Below, one piece after another: positions 20,603-29,758 of a stretch of 64,000 nucleotides of DNA. The position numbers and the translations under genes are program-made. Under the pieces are notes generated by a model, which was not told the origin of the DNA, did not search any database, and was given only the letters and a program-made list of their open reading frames with translations. The stretch's first letter is position 1; each line of letters starts with the position of its first letter. Origin of the DNA: Paenibacillus sp. DMB20 (GTDB lineage: Bacteria > Bacillota > Bacilli > Paenibacillales > Paenibacillaceae). The stretch covers positions 23,694 through 87,693 of the forward strand of contig NZ_LAZU01000032.1 of the NCBI RefSeq assembly GCF_000987955.1, in the 5' to 3' direction.

Positions 20603-21727
20603 TTACGATTGATATTTCAGATACAGTTTTTTAAGCTCGTTTACCGATTTCGCGAGCGAATATTGATTCTTCGCCTTATCCCATGCGGTCCGGGCAAGCT
20701 CATACCGGTACTGCGGATCGGAAATGACTTTTTCGAGCGCTTCGCTAAGCGCGGACGGGTCCTCCGGCGGAACGAGCAAGCCGTTCACGCCGTCCTCGAT
20801 CTGCTCGGCAATGCCCCCCACATTGGTGCCGACAAGCGCCAGACAGCTAAGCGCTGCCTCAGCAAACACCGATCCGAAAGCCTCCGCGCGGGACGGCAGC
20901 ACAAAAATATCAAAAAAGGGCATGAATTCCTCCGGGTGCAGCGTATAGCCGTAAAAGATCGTCTCTTGGTATATGCCCAGCTCCTTGGCCATATTCTCCA
21001 AATCCTGGCGGGAAGGTCCGTCACCGATGATGTGAAGCACGTACTCGTACCCTTTTACCTTTAAATCGGCACAAGCTTTAAGCAGAATGTCGAGCCCCTT
21101 CGCGGGAACGAGACGGCACACTGTAATCAGCTGTGGAACCTCGTTCTCATGGGGCACCGGCTTGAACCGCTTTTCATCGAATCCGTTCCGGATCACGCCG
21201 ATGGCTTCGGGAGACTCCACATAGGGAGACATATACTCGGCAAAGGATTTGGAGACCGTCAGCAGCCGCTCGCTCACAAATTCAAGCTCCCGGTAGAGGG
21301 CAACCAGAAAGCGGTGCTCCAGACCGCCGGGCTCGATTCTCCCGTTCAGGATAAGCTCCCGTTCGTAGCTGGAATGGACCGTTTGGATCAGCGGCGTGTC
21401 CGGAAACGCGGCCTTCATCGCCATGCCGGCGATCGGATGATGGGCATGGATCAGGTCGTAGCGCTTTTGAATCCGAAGGCGGACCCACCATACGTAGTCG
21501 ATATACGTTTGGATGTATTTTTGAACAATGGGACTGTTTCCGAACTCTTTCCAGTCAAAAGTATGGAATACGGGCTCCTCTTGTCCCTTGTTGCGAATTC
21601 TTTTGGGCAGCCAGAACATCTCCATGTCCCAGCGCGATGAATGAAATCTTTCCTGCATATAAGGAATCATCGAAGAGACGCCTCCCGGCTGTTCAGGAGG
21701 GAAAAACAAAGCCTGCAGCAGTTTCAT
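20603..21727 (-). CDS. Glycosyltransferase family 4
   Basis: 374 residues, GT-B fold. N-terminal domain with the acceptor-side glycine loop (PPEQPGGVSSMI), HAHHPIAG near residue 95, and the donor-binding domain with NGFDEKRF, VCRLVPAKGLDILLKA and the E-x7-E motif (EAFGSVFAE) near residue 290. Such enzymes move a nucleotide-activated sugar onto lipid or glycan acceptors at the cytoplasmic membrane face. Acceptor unknown. ATG follows AAAGGGGG. Transcribed toward yhaO, possibly as one unit. Confidence 0.9.
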   Translation of the reverse strand: MKLLQALFFPPEQPGGVSSMIPYMQERFHSSRWDMEMFWLPKRIRNKGQEEPVFHTFDWKEFGNSPIVQKYIQTYIDYVWWVRLRIQKRYDLIHAHHPIAGMAMKAAFPDTPLIQTVHSSYERELILNGRIEPGGLEHRFLVALYRELEFVSERLLTVSKSFAEYMSPYVESPEAIGVIRNGFDEKRFKPVPHENEVPQLITVCRLVPAKGLDILLKACADLKVKGYEYVLHIIGDGPSRQDLENMAKELGIYQETIFYGYTLHPEEFMPFFDIFVLPSRAEAFGSVFAEAALSCLALVGTNVGGIAEQIEDGVNGLLVPPEDPSALSEALEKVISDPQYRYELARTAWDKAKNQYSLAKSVNELKKLYLKYQS

Positions 21728-21832
21728 GGAGATCCCCCTTTCTGTATGTCTCTTTTCAGACGCTTTTCGATTATGATATATTGGAACATATGTTTCAATA
21801 TAGGAAAATCATCCCTTCAGGAGTCGATATTA

Positions 21833-22987
21833 TTGCCTAACGACGTTTCAACCCTGTGGAACTCGATCCCGTTTTCCGGCATTGTTTCCGTATGCGCCGC
21901 TTATTGCGCTATCATGATGCTCCTAATATGCCTCCTTATGTACAGCAGACAGCGGAAGAAGGCCTATCTGTTCATGGCGGCCGCATTCTTCTTCATTATG
22001 ACATATGAGGGTCTGAACATCCATCAGTCTTTCTCCGGTCAAACCCTGCTCCCGAACCTGGAGGCCATGCGCCCGCTTCAGCTGTTTTCGCTTGTTCTGC
22101 TGAACCTTTCGGTTTTGCTGCTGTATCGGCGCGTCCGAAGGGCCTACTACGGCATGACCGCGATTGCAGCCGTGCTCCTGATAGTTCCCCTGTTCCTTCC
22201 GCCCGACATCAGCCCCTTGTGGCCGAAGCTTTACTGGGACGGCATGGAGTGGCTGATCATTTTTCTGTCCTTTGCCAAAATCGCTCCCGTCATCGGCCAG
22301 CGCCGCAAATACTCCTTCGGGCTTGCCATCTATTCGGTTTGGGCAGCCGTACATAACATACACAGCCATCTTTATCCCGGCGAGGATATCCATGGAGCCC
22401 TTCAATTCACGGCCGTGCTTCCGCTGGCGTTTTACAGCATCATCTTCTTTATCCTCTTTCAGCGTATCATCGAGCTGATGCAGTCCATTTACCGCTCTTC
22501 CATAACGGATGGACTGACCGGTTTGTACAACCGCCGCTACTTCATGAAGCATCTCAACCAGTTCGTTGCGCAAGGCTTAAAAATATCGGCGATTTTTTGC
22601 GATATCGACAACTTCAAGAAGCTGAACGACACGCAGGGCCACGCCAAAGCGGACGAGGTGCTGAAGCAGGTTGCTTCCATCATGGAGGAGGAACTGGAAG
22701 GGGTCGGGCTTACCGGACGTTACGGCGGTGAAGAGCTGGTTGCTCTCGTCGTCAGCCGTGGAAGCCAGGCGGCCCAAATTGCCGAGCGCATCCGATTCCG
22801 CGTAGCGGAAGAAACCATGGTGACGGTCAGCGTGGGGTACAGCTCGCTCCGTAAAGGCGTTACCGGCGACGGGCTGATGAAACAGGCCGATGAGGCAATG
22901 TACCATTCCAAAACCACGGGCAAAAACCGGGTAACCGATTACCATAGCTTGGGCAGACCGTCCAAGGCGCAGGAGGCCGCGAACTAG
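21833..22987 (+). CDS. Membrane-bound GGDEF protein (diguanylate cyclase)
   Basis: 384 residues. About seven hydrophobic helices (residues 15-215) form an integral-membrane sensor; the C-terminal 170 residues are a GGDEF domain (DGLTGLYNRRYF, FCDIDNFKKLND, active-site loop RYGGEEL, then VTVSVGYSS). The loop reads GGEEL, so the signature Phe is replaced by Leu; the metal and substrate residues are otherwise kept and activity is likely. No RxxD inhibitory site is seen before the loop. Start TTG at 21833, nine bases after CAGGAG; further upstream codons run into the divergent gene's promoter. It makes c-di-GMP if active. Confidence 0.87.
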   Translation: MPNDVSTLWNSIPFSGIVSVCAAYCAIMMLLICLLMYSRQRKKAYLFMAAAFFFIMTYEGLNIHQSFSGQTLLPNLEAMRPLQLFSLVLLNLSVLLLYRRVRRAYYGMTAIAAVLLIVPLFLPPDISPLWPKLYWDGMEWLIIFLSFAKIAPVIGQRRKYSFGLAIYSVWAAVHNIHSHLYPGEDIHGALQFTAVLPLAFYSIIFFILFQRIIELMQSIYRSSITDGLTGLYNRRYFMKHLNQFVAQGLKISAIFCDIDNFKKLNDTQGHAKADEVLKQVASIMEEELEGVGLTGRYGGEELVALVVSRGSQAAQIAERIRFRVAEETMVTVSVGYSSLRKGVTGDGLMKQADEAMYHSKTTGKNRVTDYHSLGRPSKAQEAAN

Positions 22988-23064
22988 GGTGGCCGCGTTT
23001 GGGAGAAGCCCCAAATCCTCATCAGAACCGCCATTTTATTTCACAAAAAAAAATGTTTTAAAAT

Positions 23065-23126
23065 AAAAAAATGCCTCATTCGGGCAAGCTGCTCCTTTAA
23101 GCCCCCGAGTGCATGCATTTTTTTTA
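23065..23126 (+). terminator. Terminator after the GGDEF gene
   Basis: AAAAAATGC..CATTCGGG pairs with CCCGAGTG..GCATTTTTTTT, a long stem with an A-rich 5' arm and T-rich 3' arm. Confidence 0.75.
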
Positions 23127-23245
23127 ATTTTTAAGAGTGAAGCGGCCAAACCGAGCTATTTATGAATCCCAAGAACGCATATCGGCGGAATTGTTTCGTC
23201 GAAGGGACGTTCTTGGAAGTTTTTCGATGATGAGGAGAGTGTTGG

Positions 23246-24625
23246 ATGGAGAAAAATAAATTGCCGTCAGCTTTTATTGACCGGATGGAAGTGCTTTTGC
23301 AGGGGGAAATGAACGAATTTATGAACAGCTTCGATGGTCCGCGTACCCAGGGCCTGCGCCTGAATGCTTTAAAAGCCGGGCTTAATCCTGCAGCCGTCAG
23401 TGGTTTATCGGATAAATTCGAGTTGAAGCCGGTACCCTGGTGTCAGGCAGGCTATTACTACGAGGAACCGCACAGACCCGGAAAGCACCCTTATCATTCC
23501 GCAGGCCTGTATTACATCCAGGAGCCCTCGGCCATGTCCGCGGCGGAGATGCTGGACCCCCAGCCCGGTGAGACGGTGCTTGATCTCGCCGCCGCCCCCG
23601 GAGGAAAGACCAGCCATATCGCTTCCAAAATGCAGGGACAAGGGCTGCTTGTCTCGAATGAGATTCATCCCGAACGGGCCAAAATATTAGCCGAAAACGT
23701 GGAACGGATGGGCATAACGCGCTGCGTCGTGACCTCCGCGGCCCCGGATGAGCTTTCCCGCCGCTTTCCGCTCAGCTTTGACCGGATTATGCTGGACGCG
23801 CCTTGCTCCGGGGAAGGGATGTTCCGAAAAGATCCGGGTGCGGTTCTGGAATGGTCGCCCGAGTTGGTCGAGGTCTGCGCGGCCCGGCAGTGGGACATTA
23901 TCCGGGAGGCCCACGCCATGCTGAAGCCTGGCGGCGTCATGGCTTACTCCACCTGCACGTTCAATACGTCAGAGAATGAGGACCTGATCGCCCGGTTTCT
24001 CGGCAGTTATCCGGATATGGAGCCGATTGCCCAAAAGCGTCTCTGGCCCCATAAGGAACGGGGAGAAGGCCATTTTGTCGCGCTGCTCCGCAAAGCGAAG
24101 TCCAGCAGCGAAGCTGAAGCCCCGGAAACTTCGGCATCCGTCCGGCGCAAAAACCTTAAACCCGGGAAAACCGCCGCCCAAGAGCAGCTCGCCTGGAAAG
24201 AATTCAGCCAATGGGCCGAGGAGAACGTTGCGGGTTTATCGCTTGGACAAGGCAAGCCCCTCCGTTTTGGGGACGAGCTGTACTATCTTCCCGTAAGCGG
24301 GGACATCGAATGGACGGGAGTCCAACTGCAAGGTCTTAAAATGCCGAGAGCCGGTCTGCACCTGGCTCATCTGAAGAAGAACCGGGTTGAACCCGCGCAT
24401 GCCTTGGCCATGGCGATGTCTCCGGATCAATGCGTTAGACAATGGGACATGCCCGCGGAATCGGAGGAGGCAGCCGCCTTCCTGCATGGGGAAACCCTGC
24501 AGCTGGATCCGGCCCTGCGAGGATGGACCCTTGTAGCGATTGACGGACTGCCCGTAGGCTGGGGAAAAAGCAGCGGCGGACAGTTGAAAAACCATCTTCC
24601 CAAAGGGCTCCGCAGCAACAGGTAA
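23246..24625 (+). CDS. RsmF/NOP2-type rRNA m5C methyltransferase (copy 1)
   Basis: 459 residues; S-adenosylmethionine-dependent cytosine-C5 methyltransferase for rRNA. SAM motif I is VLDLAAAPGGKTSHIA near residue 113; the two catalytic cysteines are in DAPCSGEGMFRK and YSTCTFNTSENE. The C-terminal region (VAIDGLPVGWGKSSGGQLKNHLPKGLR) is the PUA-like RsmF extension. ATG follows GAGGAG. A paralogue on the opposite strand at 26875-28542 shares the same architecture, so the two may have different rRNA targets. Stands alone. A perfect 11-base inverted repeat downstream (24637-24683) lacks a T run. Confidence 0.9.
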   Translation: MEKNKLPSAFIDRMEVLLQGEMNEFMNSFDGPRTQGLRLNALKAGLNPAAVSGLSDKFELKPVPWCQAGYYYEEPHRPGKHPYHSAGLYYIQEPSAMSAAEMLDPQPGETVLDLAAAPGGKTSHIASKMQGQGLLVSNEIHPERAKILAENVERMGITRCVVTSAAPDELSRRFPLSFDRIMLDAPCSGEGMFRKDPGAVLEWSPELVEVCAARQWDIIREAHAMLKPGGVMAYSTCTFNTSENEDLIARFLGSYPDMEPIAQKRLWPHKERGEGHFVALLRKAKSSSEAEAPETSASVRRKNLKPGKTAAQEQLAWKEFSQWAEENVAGLSLGQGKPLRFGDELYYLPVSGDIEWTGVQLQGLKMPRAGLHLAHLKKNRVEPAHALAMAMSPDQCVRQWDMPAESEEAAAFLHGETLQLDPALRGWTLVAIDGLPVGWGKSSGGQLKNHLPKGLRSNR

Positions 24626-24931
24626 GCCGGAGCCGTGCCAAGCGGCGCCATCGCTCTTTCTCAAGGGCGGCGGCGCCGCTTGCGTTTGACAACTTAAAAA
24701 AAATCGCATGGTTGCAAAGGTAATTGAAATGAATTACGTTCCGTACCAGGCCTCATATGCTCCTCATTCACCAACCGGACTGCCTCCATCTTTAACTCCA
24801 AGGAGTACTGCCGAAAGGTTTGTCCTTTTGGGGCCATGAAAAATCACGAGCATCATACCAATTAACAAATGAATTTACATCACTCATTGGAAAATCATAA
24901 TCCTTTATCAAGCCGTTTGTCATTGTAACCA
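24626..24931. other. Intergenic region with a GC-rich inverted repeat
   Basis: Contains the hairpin CAAGCGGCGCC/GGCGCCGCTTG at 24637-24683 without a T run, then an AT-rich stretch. I see no gene in it. Confidence 0.5.
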
Positions 24932-25148
24932 CTAGGATCGCTCTGTCTCCCGTTGGTTCTGGTTCTGGATTTGGTTCTGGGACGGATTGGAACTACCTGT
25001 TTCCTGATATGGTAAAAATCCATCGGGAATTTGATATTTGATTGGACTAGCGCCAAAATCAGCACTCAAAGTTGTTGAAGATCCCGAAGAACCAATATGA
25101 ACTATTCCAGGAGAAATAGCACTTCCCACTTGAGAAGATTTTTTGCAT
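24932..25148 (-). CDS. Small Ser/Gln/Asn-rich hypothetical protein, possibly frameshifted at its start
   Basis: The open frame from GTG 25129 encodes 65 residues (SAISPGIVHIGSSGSSTTL...) ending in a tail rich in Asn and Gln. If one T is removed from the six-T run at 25139-25144 the frame reaches an ATG at 25148, giving about 71 residues. The GxVHIGSSGSSS pattern faintly recalls small GerP-type spore-germination peptides, but this is not enough to name it. The surrounding 450 bases are AT-rich compared with neighbours. No clear ribosome site. Confidence 0.35.
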
Positions 25149-25188
25149 GGATCTGTCCATGAAAATAAATGATTTATGTTGTTATTCT

Positions 25189-25234
25189 AAAAAACCTCCG
25201 GGTCCCCCGCAACACGGGGAACCCGGAGGCTTTT
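25189..25234 (-). terminator. Terminator of the rRNA-modification/HAD operon
   Basis: CCTCCGGGT..CCCC pairs with GGGG..ACCCGGAGG, followed on the minus strand by six T. Very stable. Confidence 0.9.
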
Positions 25235-25255
25235 ACAATCCATGAACCTTCGAGA

Positions 25256-26056
25256 TCAGGACAAGCAGTATTTCACCAGCGCTTCGTGCACGCCGTCTTC
25301 ATTGTTGGAAGCCGTTACGGCATCCGCCGCGGCTTTCACTTCCACCGGAGAGTTGTCCATCGCGATCCCCATCCCGGCAAAGGTCAGCATCGTAATGTCA
25401 TTATAATAGTTGCCGATCGCCAGCACCTCTTCCGCCTCAAATCCCCGCATGGCGGCAAGCTGCTTCAGCGCGTTGCCCTTGGAAGCCTGTTCCTGCATCA
25501 AATCGATGAAATACTCCCCGCTTCGGAGCATATTAAACACCGGGGTCCACTTGCCCCATTCCTCATAGACCGCGTCCATGTCCTTGGATTCCCCAAATGC
25601 CGTGAATTTCACGACCGGTCCCTCAAGCTCCTCCCATGCCGGAAGGTTGGAAGGCATCATCAGGTAGTTTTCGTACATATAACGTACCGGTCCGGCCAGC
25701 GCATCCACGTTGTCCACGTACATGCCGAATGCCGTGTTGACGTCAAAGTGAACCCCTTTTTCCCGGCAGTAATCCATGAACGGGGTTAACGCCATATTGT
25801 CCATTCCGAATTGATGAATGATTTTGCGGGTTTCCACTTCCACGGTAGCGCCGCCGTTGTGGCTGATCACGTAACCCGTCAGTCCCATTTGTTCCATAAA
25901 GGGAATGCTGTTCTGCGGCCCGCGCCCCGTGCAAAGCACGATCTCGATCCCCTGTTTTGCGGCTTCCATGACCGTGTTCATGGTACGTTCCGTTATCATG
26001 TGATCGTCATTCAGCAGTGTACCGTCTACATCCAGTGCTACCAATTTGTATGCCAT
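25256..26056 (-). CDS. Cof-type HAD-IIB phosphatase
   Basis: 266 residues. HAD motif I is LDVDGTLL at residues 6-13, motif II CTGRG, motif III Lys in SKGNALKQL, motif IV GNYYNDITML (the first Asp of the usual GDxxND is Asn here). The large type IIB cap lies between. These hydrolases remove phosphate from sugar phosphates, pyridoxal phosphate or flavin precursors; substrate not predictable. I chose the ATG at 26056 (MAYKLVALD, the family N-terminus) over one four codons upstream; the ribosome site is not decisive. Last gene of the RsmF-RsuA-HAD unit. Confidence 0.9.
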   Translation of the reverse strand: MAYKLVALDVDGTLLNDDHMITERTMNTVMEAAKQGIEIVLCTGRGPQNSIPFMEQMGLTGYVISHNGGATVEVETRKIIHQFGMDNMALTPFMDYCREKGVHFDVNTAFGMYVDNVDALAGPVRYMYENYLMMPSNLPAWEELEGPVVKFTAFGESKDMDAVYEEWGKWTPVFNMLRSGEYFIDLMQEQASKGNALKQLAAMRGFEAEEVLAIGNYYNDITMLTFAGMGIAMDNSPVEVKAAADAVTASNNEDGVHEALVKYCLS

Positions 26057-26078
26057 GTCTCCATCCATCCTCTTCTCT

Positions 26079-26878
26079 TTATTCCGTACTGCTTGTATAT
26101 GAATCGCTGCCTGCCGGGGACTCGGGTGGCAGCTTGCCCAGAAGGCTAAGCTCTTCCGGGGTTAGCTCCCGGTACTTGCCGATCGGCAGCGTCTCATCCA
26201 ACTGCAGTCCGCCCATGCTCACTCTTTTCAGGTATACCACTTTTTTTGCCCACGGCTTCAAACATTCGTTTCACCTGATGGAATTTGCCCTCATGAATCG
26301 TCACCGATATCCTGGAGAGCGGCCCCTGCTCCCTTTCCTCTACCGATCGTATCGTCAATTCGGCAGGGAGCGTGACATACCCGTCATCCAGCGTAACGCC
26401 CCGCGAAAAAAAGAATTACGTCCTCTTCGCTCACCCGGCCCGCCACATCCGCTTCGTACGTTTTTGGCACATGCTTTTTGGGCGACAGCAGCTCATGGGA
26501 CAGCTTTCCGTCATTCGTGAGCAGCAGCAGTCCCTCCGTATCCTTGTCCAACCGCCCTACCGGAAAAGGCTCATACACCCGATAAGACTCGTCGATCAGA
26601 TCAAGAACGGTCCGGTCGCGATTATCTTCCGTAGCCGATACGACACCCGGCGGTTTATGAAGCATCAGGTAAATAAACTCCCTGTAAATAATTTGTTCCC
26701 CTTCTACCTCAATGACGTCCCGGTACGGGTCGACATGCATGCCGGGGTCCTTCACCACAGCCGCATTGACCGTGATGCCGCCCTGCTTTACCGTCTTTTT
26801 CAGCTCCGCGCGGGAGCCGTACCCCATATTGGATAACACCTTGTCCAGCCTTTGGGTCGACTTTCCCTTGGCGCTCAT
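26079..26878 (-). CDS. RsuA-family 16S rRNA pseudouridine synthase, two frameshifts
   Basis: About 265 residues after repair. N-terminal S4 RNA-binding domain (RLDKVLSNMGYGSRAELKKTV), then the catalytic domain with the Asp in GRLDKDTEGLLLLTNDG near residue 105 and the later GKFHQVKRMFEAVG motif. Two runs break the frame: seven A at 26406-26412 and seven T at 26241-26247; removing one base from each gives one continuous protein. ATG 26878 overlaps the upstream RsmF stop (ATGA) with GGAGGTGG before it. Family members isomerise one uridine in 16S rRNA. Coupling to an m5C methyltransferase gene makes an rRNA-modification operon. Confidence 0.88.
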
Positions 26879-28542
26879 ACCGATGTCCACCTCCAGCCCG
26901 CAGGATACTCGTTCTTCAGCAAACCGGACTGCCACTTGCCCCATCCGGCCGCATAACCATCAATACATACTAACACAAAACCCTTGGTACCGGTGACAGA
27001 TTCGTTGCCAAGCCGGACCCGTTCCTCCGGAATTTCAAGCGTTTCCCCCTTGAGGTATCGAACCGCCTCTCCATCCTTGGAGGACAGGCTGATCACCCGC
27101 CCGGCCTCTTCAGGCCGCAGCGCGGTTGCCAAGGGATGCCCGGGCACAAACCTTCCGTTCTTCGCCTGGCCCATATACCAGCCCGCACGAACGGTCTTCA
27201 ATCCTTTCAACCGTTCCTCCGGGACCGGGGACAAATAAATATTCTGCCCGTACAAGACCGGATAACCGCCGGTAATGTCCAAATGAAGCTGTCCGTCCAT
27301 AAATTCATGAAACGCCCCCAGCAATTCGGAGCCGCTGAGGTTATCCCCGCGTAACGTACGATCGCGACGTCCACCTTCCCGGGCGGCACGGTCGTTCCGG
27401 CCGCCATGCCGGTTCATCCCGGAATCCCCCTTCCCTTTCTTTAAGCGCCCTCCCTCCGCCCGAAAGAGCTTTGATTTAGGTTTCCCTGCTGCAGGAGCAA
27501 TGGCGGCGTAGGCCTCCGCGGTACGCTCAGCCCCCCCTCCGCTTAGGTCGGTTTCATAGGGGAGGCCGTCTTCTTCCGGTCTTTCGCTTTTGCGCAGAAC
27601 GGCCATGAAGTGGCCCTCGCCCTTGACCCGGTGAGGCCACAGCCGCCCCGTGCCGGCGGTTTGGGCAATAAAGGCCGCATCTTCGCGCCCGTTCAGACCC
27701 CACTCAGGCAAGCCGTGCTTCTCAAGCCAAGCCGCTTCTCCCGGCGAGAACCACTCGGAGTCACCAATAGGGACTACTGAAAACTCCGAATGGTCCTTCA
27801 GAAAAGCGGCGATGATGCCTTCATTCTCTTCGGGGGAAAAGGTGCAGGTGGAATATACCATCGTCCCTCCCGCGCTCAGCATTTTGGCTGCAGAGGCCAG
27901 GATCTCCTTCTGCATGGCGGCGTATTTGAGCGGGGAGGCTTCCTCCCAATACTTGAGCATGTCCTCGTCCTTTCGAAACATGCCTTCCCCGGAGCACGGA
28001 GCGTCAATCAAAATCTTATTGAAATAACGCGGGAAAGCCTCAGCAATCCGCTCCGGGGATTCATTAAGCACGACGGCGTTGCGCACCCCGTACATTTCCA
28101 GATTTTTAGCAAGCGCCTTCGTCCGGTCCGGATGAAGATCATTGCTGACCAGGTGGCCTGAACCGCATAGCTTGGCCGCAATCTGGGTCGATTTCCCCCC
28201 AGGTGCCGCGCACAGGTCGAGTACGCGGTCTCCCGGCTCTACGCCCAGCAGCTCCACGGGCGCCATTGCGCTGGGCTCCTGGATATAATAAAGCCCCGCA
28301 TGATAATAGGGATGCAGCCCGGGACGGGCGCCTTCCTTCACATAAAACCCCGTTTTGCACCATGGAATCGGCTCAAGCTCAAACGGGGATATCTCCGTAA
28401 AATCGGAAACGCCGATTTTCAAAGTGTTAATGCGTATCCCGGCATGCGGTATTTGATCATAGGAACGCTTAAATGGATCGAATTCATCGCCGAGCAGCGA
28501 TTTCATTTTCGCCTCGAAAGGCGTCGGAAGCTTAAAATCCAT
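26875..28542 (-). CDS. RsmF/NOP2-type rRNA m5C methyltransferase (copy 2)
   Basis: 555 residues. SAM motif I is VLDLCAAPGGKSTQIA near residue 110; catalytic cysteines are in DAPCSGEGMFRK and YSTCTFSPEENE. An insertion of about 100 residues (330-430), low complexity and rich in Gly, Arg and Lys, separates the methyltransferase core from the PUA-like C-terminal domain (FVLVCIDGYAAGWGKWQSGLLKNEYPAGWRW). ATG follows GAGAGGCAGG. The stop overlaps the pseudouridine synthase start. Shares the core motifs of copy 1 (23246-24625) but is longer because of the basic linker. Confidence 0.9.
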   Translation of the reverse strand: MDFKLPTPFEAKMKSLLGDEFDPFKRSYDQIPHAGIRINTLKIGVSDFTEISPFELEPIPWCKTGFYVKEGARPGLHPYYHAGLYYIQEPSAMAPVELLGVEPGDRVLDLCAAPGGKSTQIAAKLCGSGHLVSNDLHPDRTKALAKNLEMYGVRNAVVLNESPERIAEAFPRYFNKILIDAPCSGEGMFRKDEDMLKYWEEASPLKYAAMQKEILASAAKMLSAGGTMVYSTCTFSPEENEGIIAAFLKDHSEFSVVPIGDSEWFSPGEAAWLEKHGLPEWGLNGREDAAFIAQTAGTGRLWPHRVKGEGHFMAVLRKSERPEEDGLPYETDLSGGGAERTAEAYAAIAPAAGKPKSKLFRAEGGRLKKGKGDSGMNRHGGRNDRAAREGGRRDRTLRGDNLSGSELLGAFHEFMDGQLHLDITGGYPVLYGQNIYLSPVPEERLKGLKTVRAGWYMGQAKNGRFVPGHPLATALRPEEAGRVISLSSKDGEAVRYLKGETLEIPEERVRLGNESVTGTKGFVLVCIDGYAAGWGKWQSGLLKNEYPAGWRWTSV

Positions 28543-28704
28543 ATATCTACCTGCCTCTCTGATTCTGTCATGTTCATAAGATTGTCAATTTTTCTAGGGG
28601 ACCTTATGTTGTTCCTCTGTGACTTTTTTATATTGTATAATAAATTATCATTGAAAGGGACATGCCCTTTTGAAGCCAATTTGAATATTATCGGGGGTGA
28701 GCAT

Positions 28705-29229
28705 TTGAACCGCAAGAAAAAGAATTACACGGGACTTTACATGTTTGGCGGCGCCTTGCTCGTGCTGATCGGCCTGCTGGCTTTCCTGAATATGCAGGGC
28801 GAGAAGAGCGAATTGTACGGCGGCAAGAAAGTAGCGGATATGAACCCGGCCACCAAAGCCATTCTGGATGATCCCAATTACCAGCAAATCATCCTGCCTG
28901 ACGACCTCAACAAGAAGGTGGCGGACAAAGAAAGCTTTTTCGTCTATTTCTTTGCTTCCGATTGCCCCAGCTGCAAAGCCACGACACCGCAGCTGATGCC
29001 GCTTGCCAAGGATTCCGGCGTATACCTGCATCAATATAATCTCCGGGAATATCAGGACGGATTCAGGCAGTATAACATTGAATTTACACCCACCCTCGTA
29101 TTTTTCGAGAACGGAGTCGAGAAAGAACGCATCGTCGGCGGCATAAGTCCGGAAGGGACCCCGGACGGCAACACGGCGGAAACCTTCACTCAATTCTTCG
29201 ATAAATATAAAGGGAGCGTGAAGCCGTAA
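28705..29229 (+). CDS. Membrane-anchored thioredoxin-like protein
   Basis: 174 residues. A basic N-terminus then one hydrophobic helix (GLYMFGGALLVLIGLLAFL, residues 10-28) anchors it in the membrane with the rest outside. The thioredoxin fold carries the redox pair in SDCPSCKA near residue 92 and the cis-Pro region in FTPTLVFF. Probably a thiol oxidoreductase acting outside the membrane. Start TTG 28705 shortly after GGGGGTGAG; the open frame extends upstream without a ribosome site. Its TAA overlaps the ATG of the next gene by one base (TAATG), so the two are coupled. Confidence 0.85.
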   Translation: MNRKKKNYTGLYMFGGALLVLIGLLAFLNMQGEKSELYGGKKVADMNPATKAILDDPNYQQIILPDDLNKKVADKESFFVYFFASDCPSCKATTPQLMPLAKDSGVYLHQYNLREYQDGFRQYNIEFTPTLVFFENGVEKERIVGGISPEGTPDGNTAETFTQFFDKYKGSVKP

Positions 29230-29684
29230 TGCGTAAACAAGCGCTCGCAGCCGCCGGCATTGCCGCCCTGCTGCTCTTGTCCGGCTGCGGAGGCAAGGAA
29301 TCGGCCCTCTCCCACCAGCACGGCGCCGACTCCGAGCAGTATGAAACCACGTCCTCCATCGACGTGATGCCAAAGCTGCTGTCCGTATACACGGATAATA
29401 CCCAGGCATCTTATGCTGCCGTCGGCAGTGTTGAAGACATTTTGAAGGAACTGAAATGCTACTGCGGCTGCATGGATAACGACAAAGTCCATGACTCCCT
29501 GCACCGCTGCTTTATTGCCGAGAAGAACGAAGACGGCGTCAAATGGACGGACCACGGGGCCCAATGCGGCATCTGCCTCTCGGAACTTCAGGACGCCAAG
29601 CGTTTGAAAGAAGAAGGCAAATCGATCGAGGAGATCAAAACCTTTATCGACAACAAATACAAAGGAACCGGACCGCAGGCATAA
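29229..29684 (+). CDS. PCYCGC-motif lipoprotein
   Basis: 151 residues. Lipoprotein signal with lipobox LLLLSGC at residues 15-21, so the mature protein is tethered by Cys21. The conserved core is KCYCGCMDNDKVHDSLHRCF near residue 77, followed by CGICLSELQDAKRLKEEGKSIEEI; this is the family of PCYCGC (lipo)proteins, here with Lys in place of the first Pro. The Cys cluster suggests metal or redox chemistry. Start overlaps the preceding thioredoxin-like gene, which makes a functional pair likely (inference): the thioredoxin could keep these cysteines reduced or oxidised. Confidence 0.85.
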   Translation: MRKQALAAAGIAALLLLSGCGGKESALSHQHGADSEQYETTSSIDVMPKLLSVYTDNTQASYAAVGSVEDILKELKCYCGCMDNDKVHDSLHRCFIAEKNEDGVKWTDHGAQCGICLSELQDAKRLKEEGKSIEEIKTFIDNKYKGTGPQA

Positions 29685-29711
29685 TTTTTTCTTCCCCTGA
29701 TTTCGGAAATC

Positions 29712-29750
29712 AACAAACCCGCTGTGCTTCTTAAACAGCGGGTTTGTTTG
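29712..29750. terminator. Bidirectional terminator
   Basis: AACAAACCCGCTGT pairs perfectly with ACAGCGGGTTTGTT between the convergent lipoprotein and DUF309 genes. Confidence 0.85.
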
Positions 29751-29758
29751 TTATTCGT

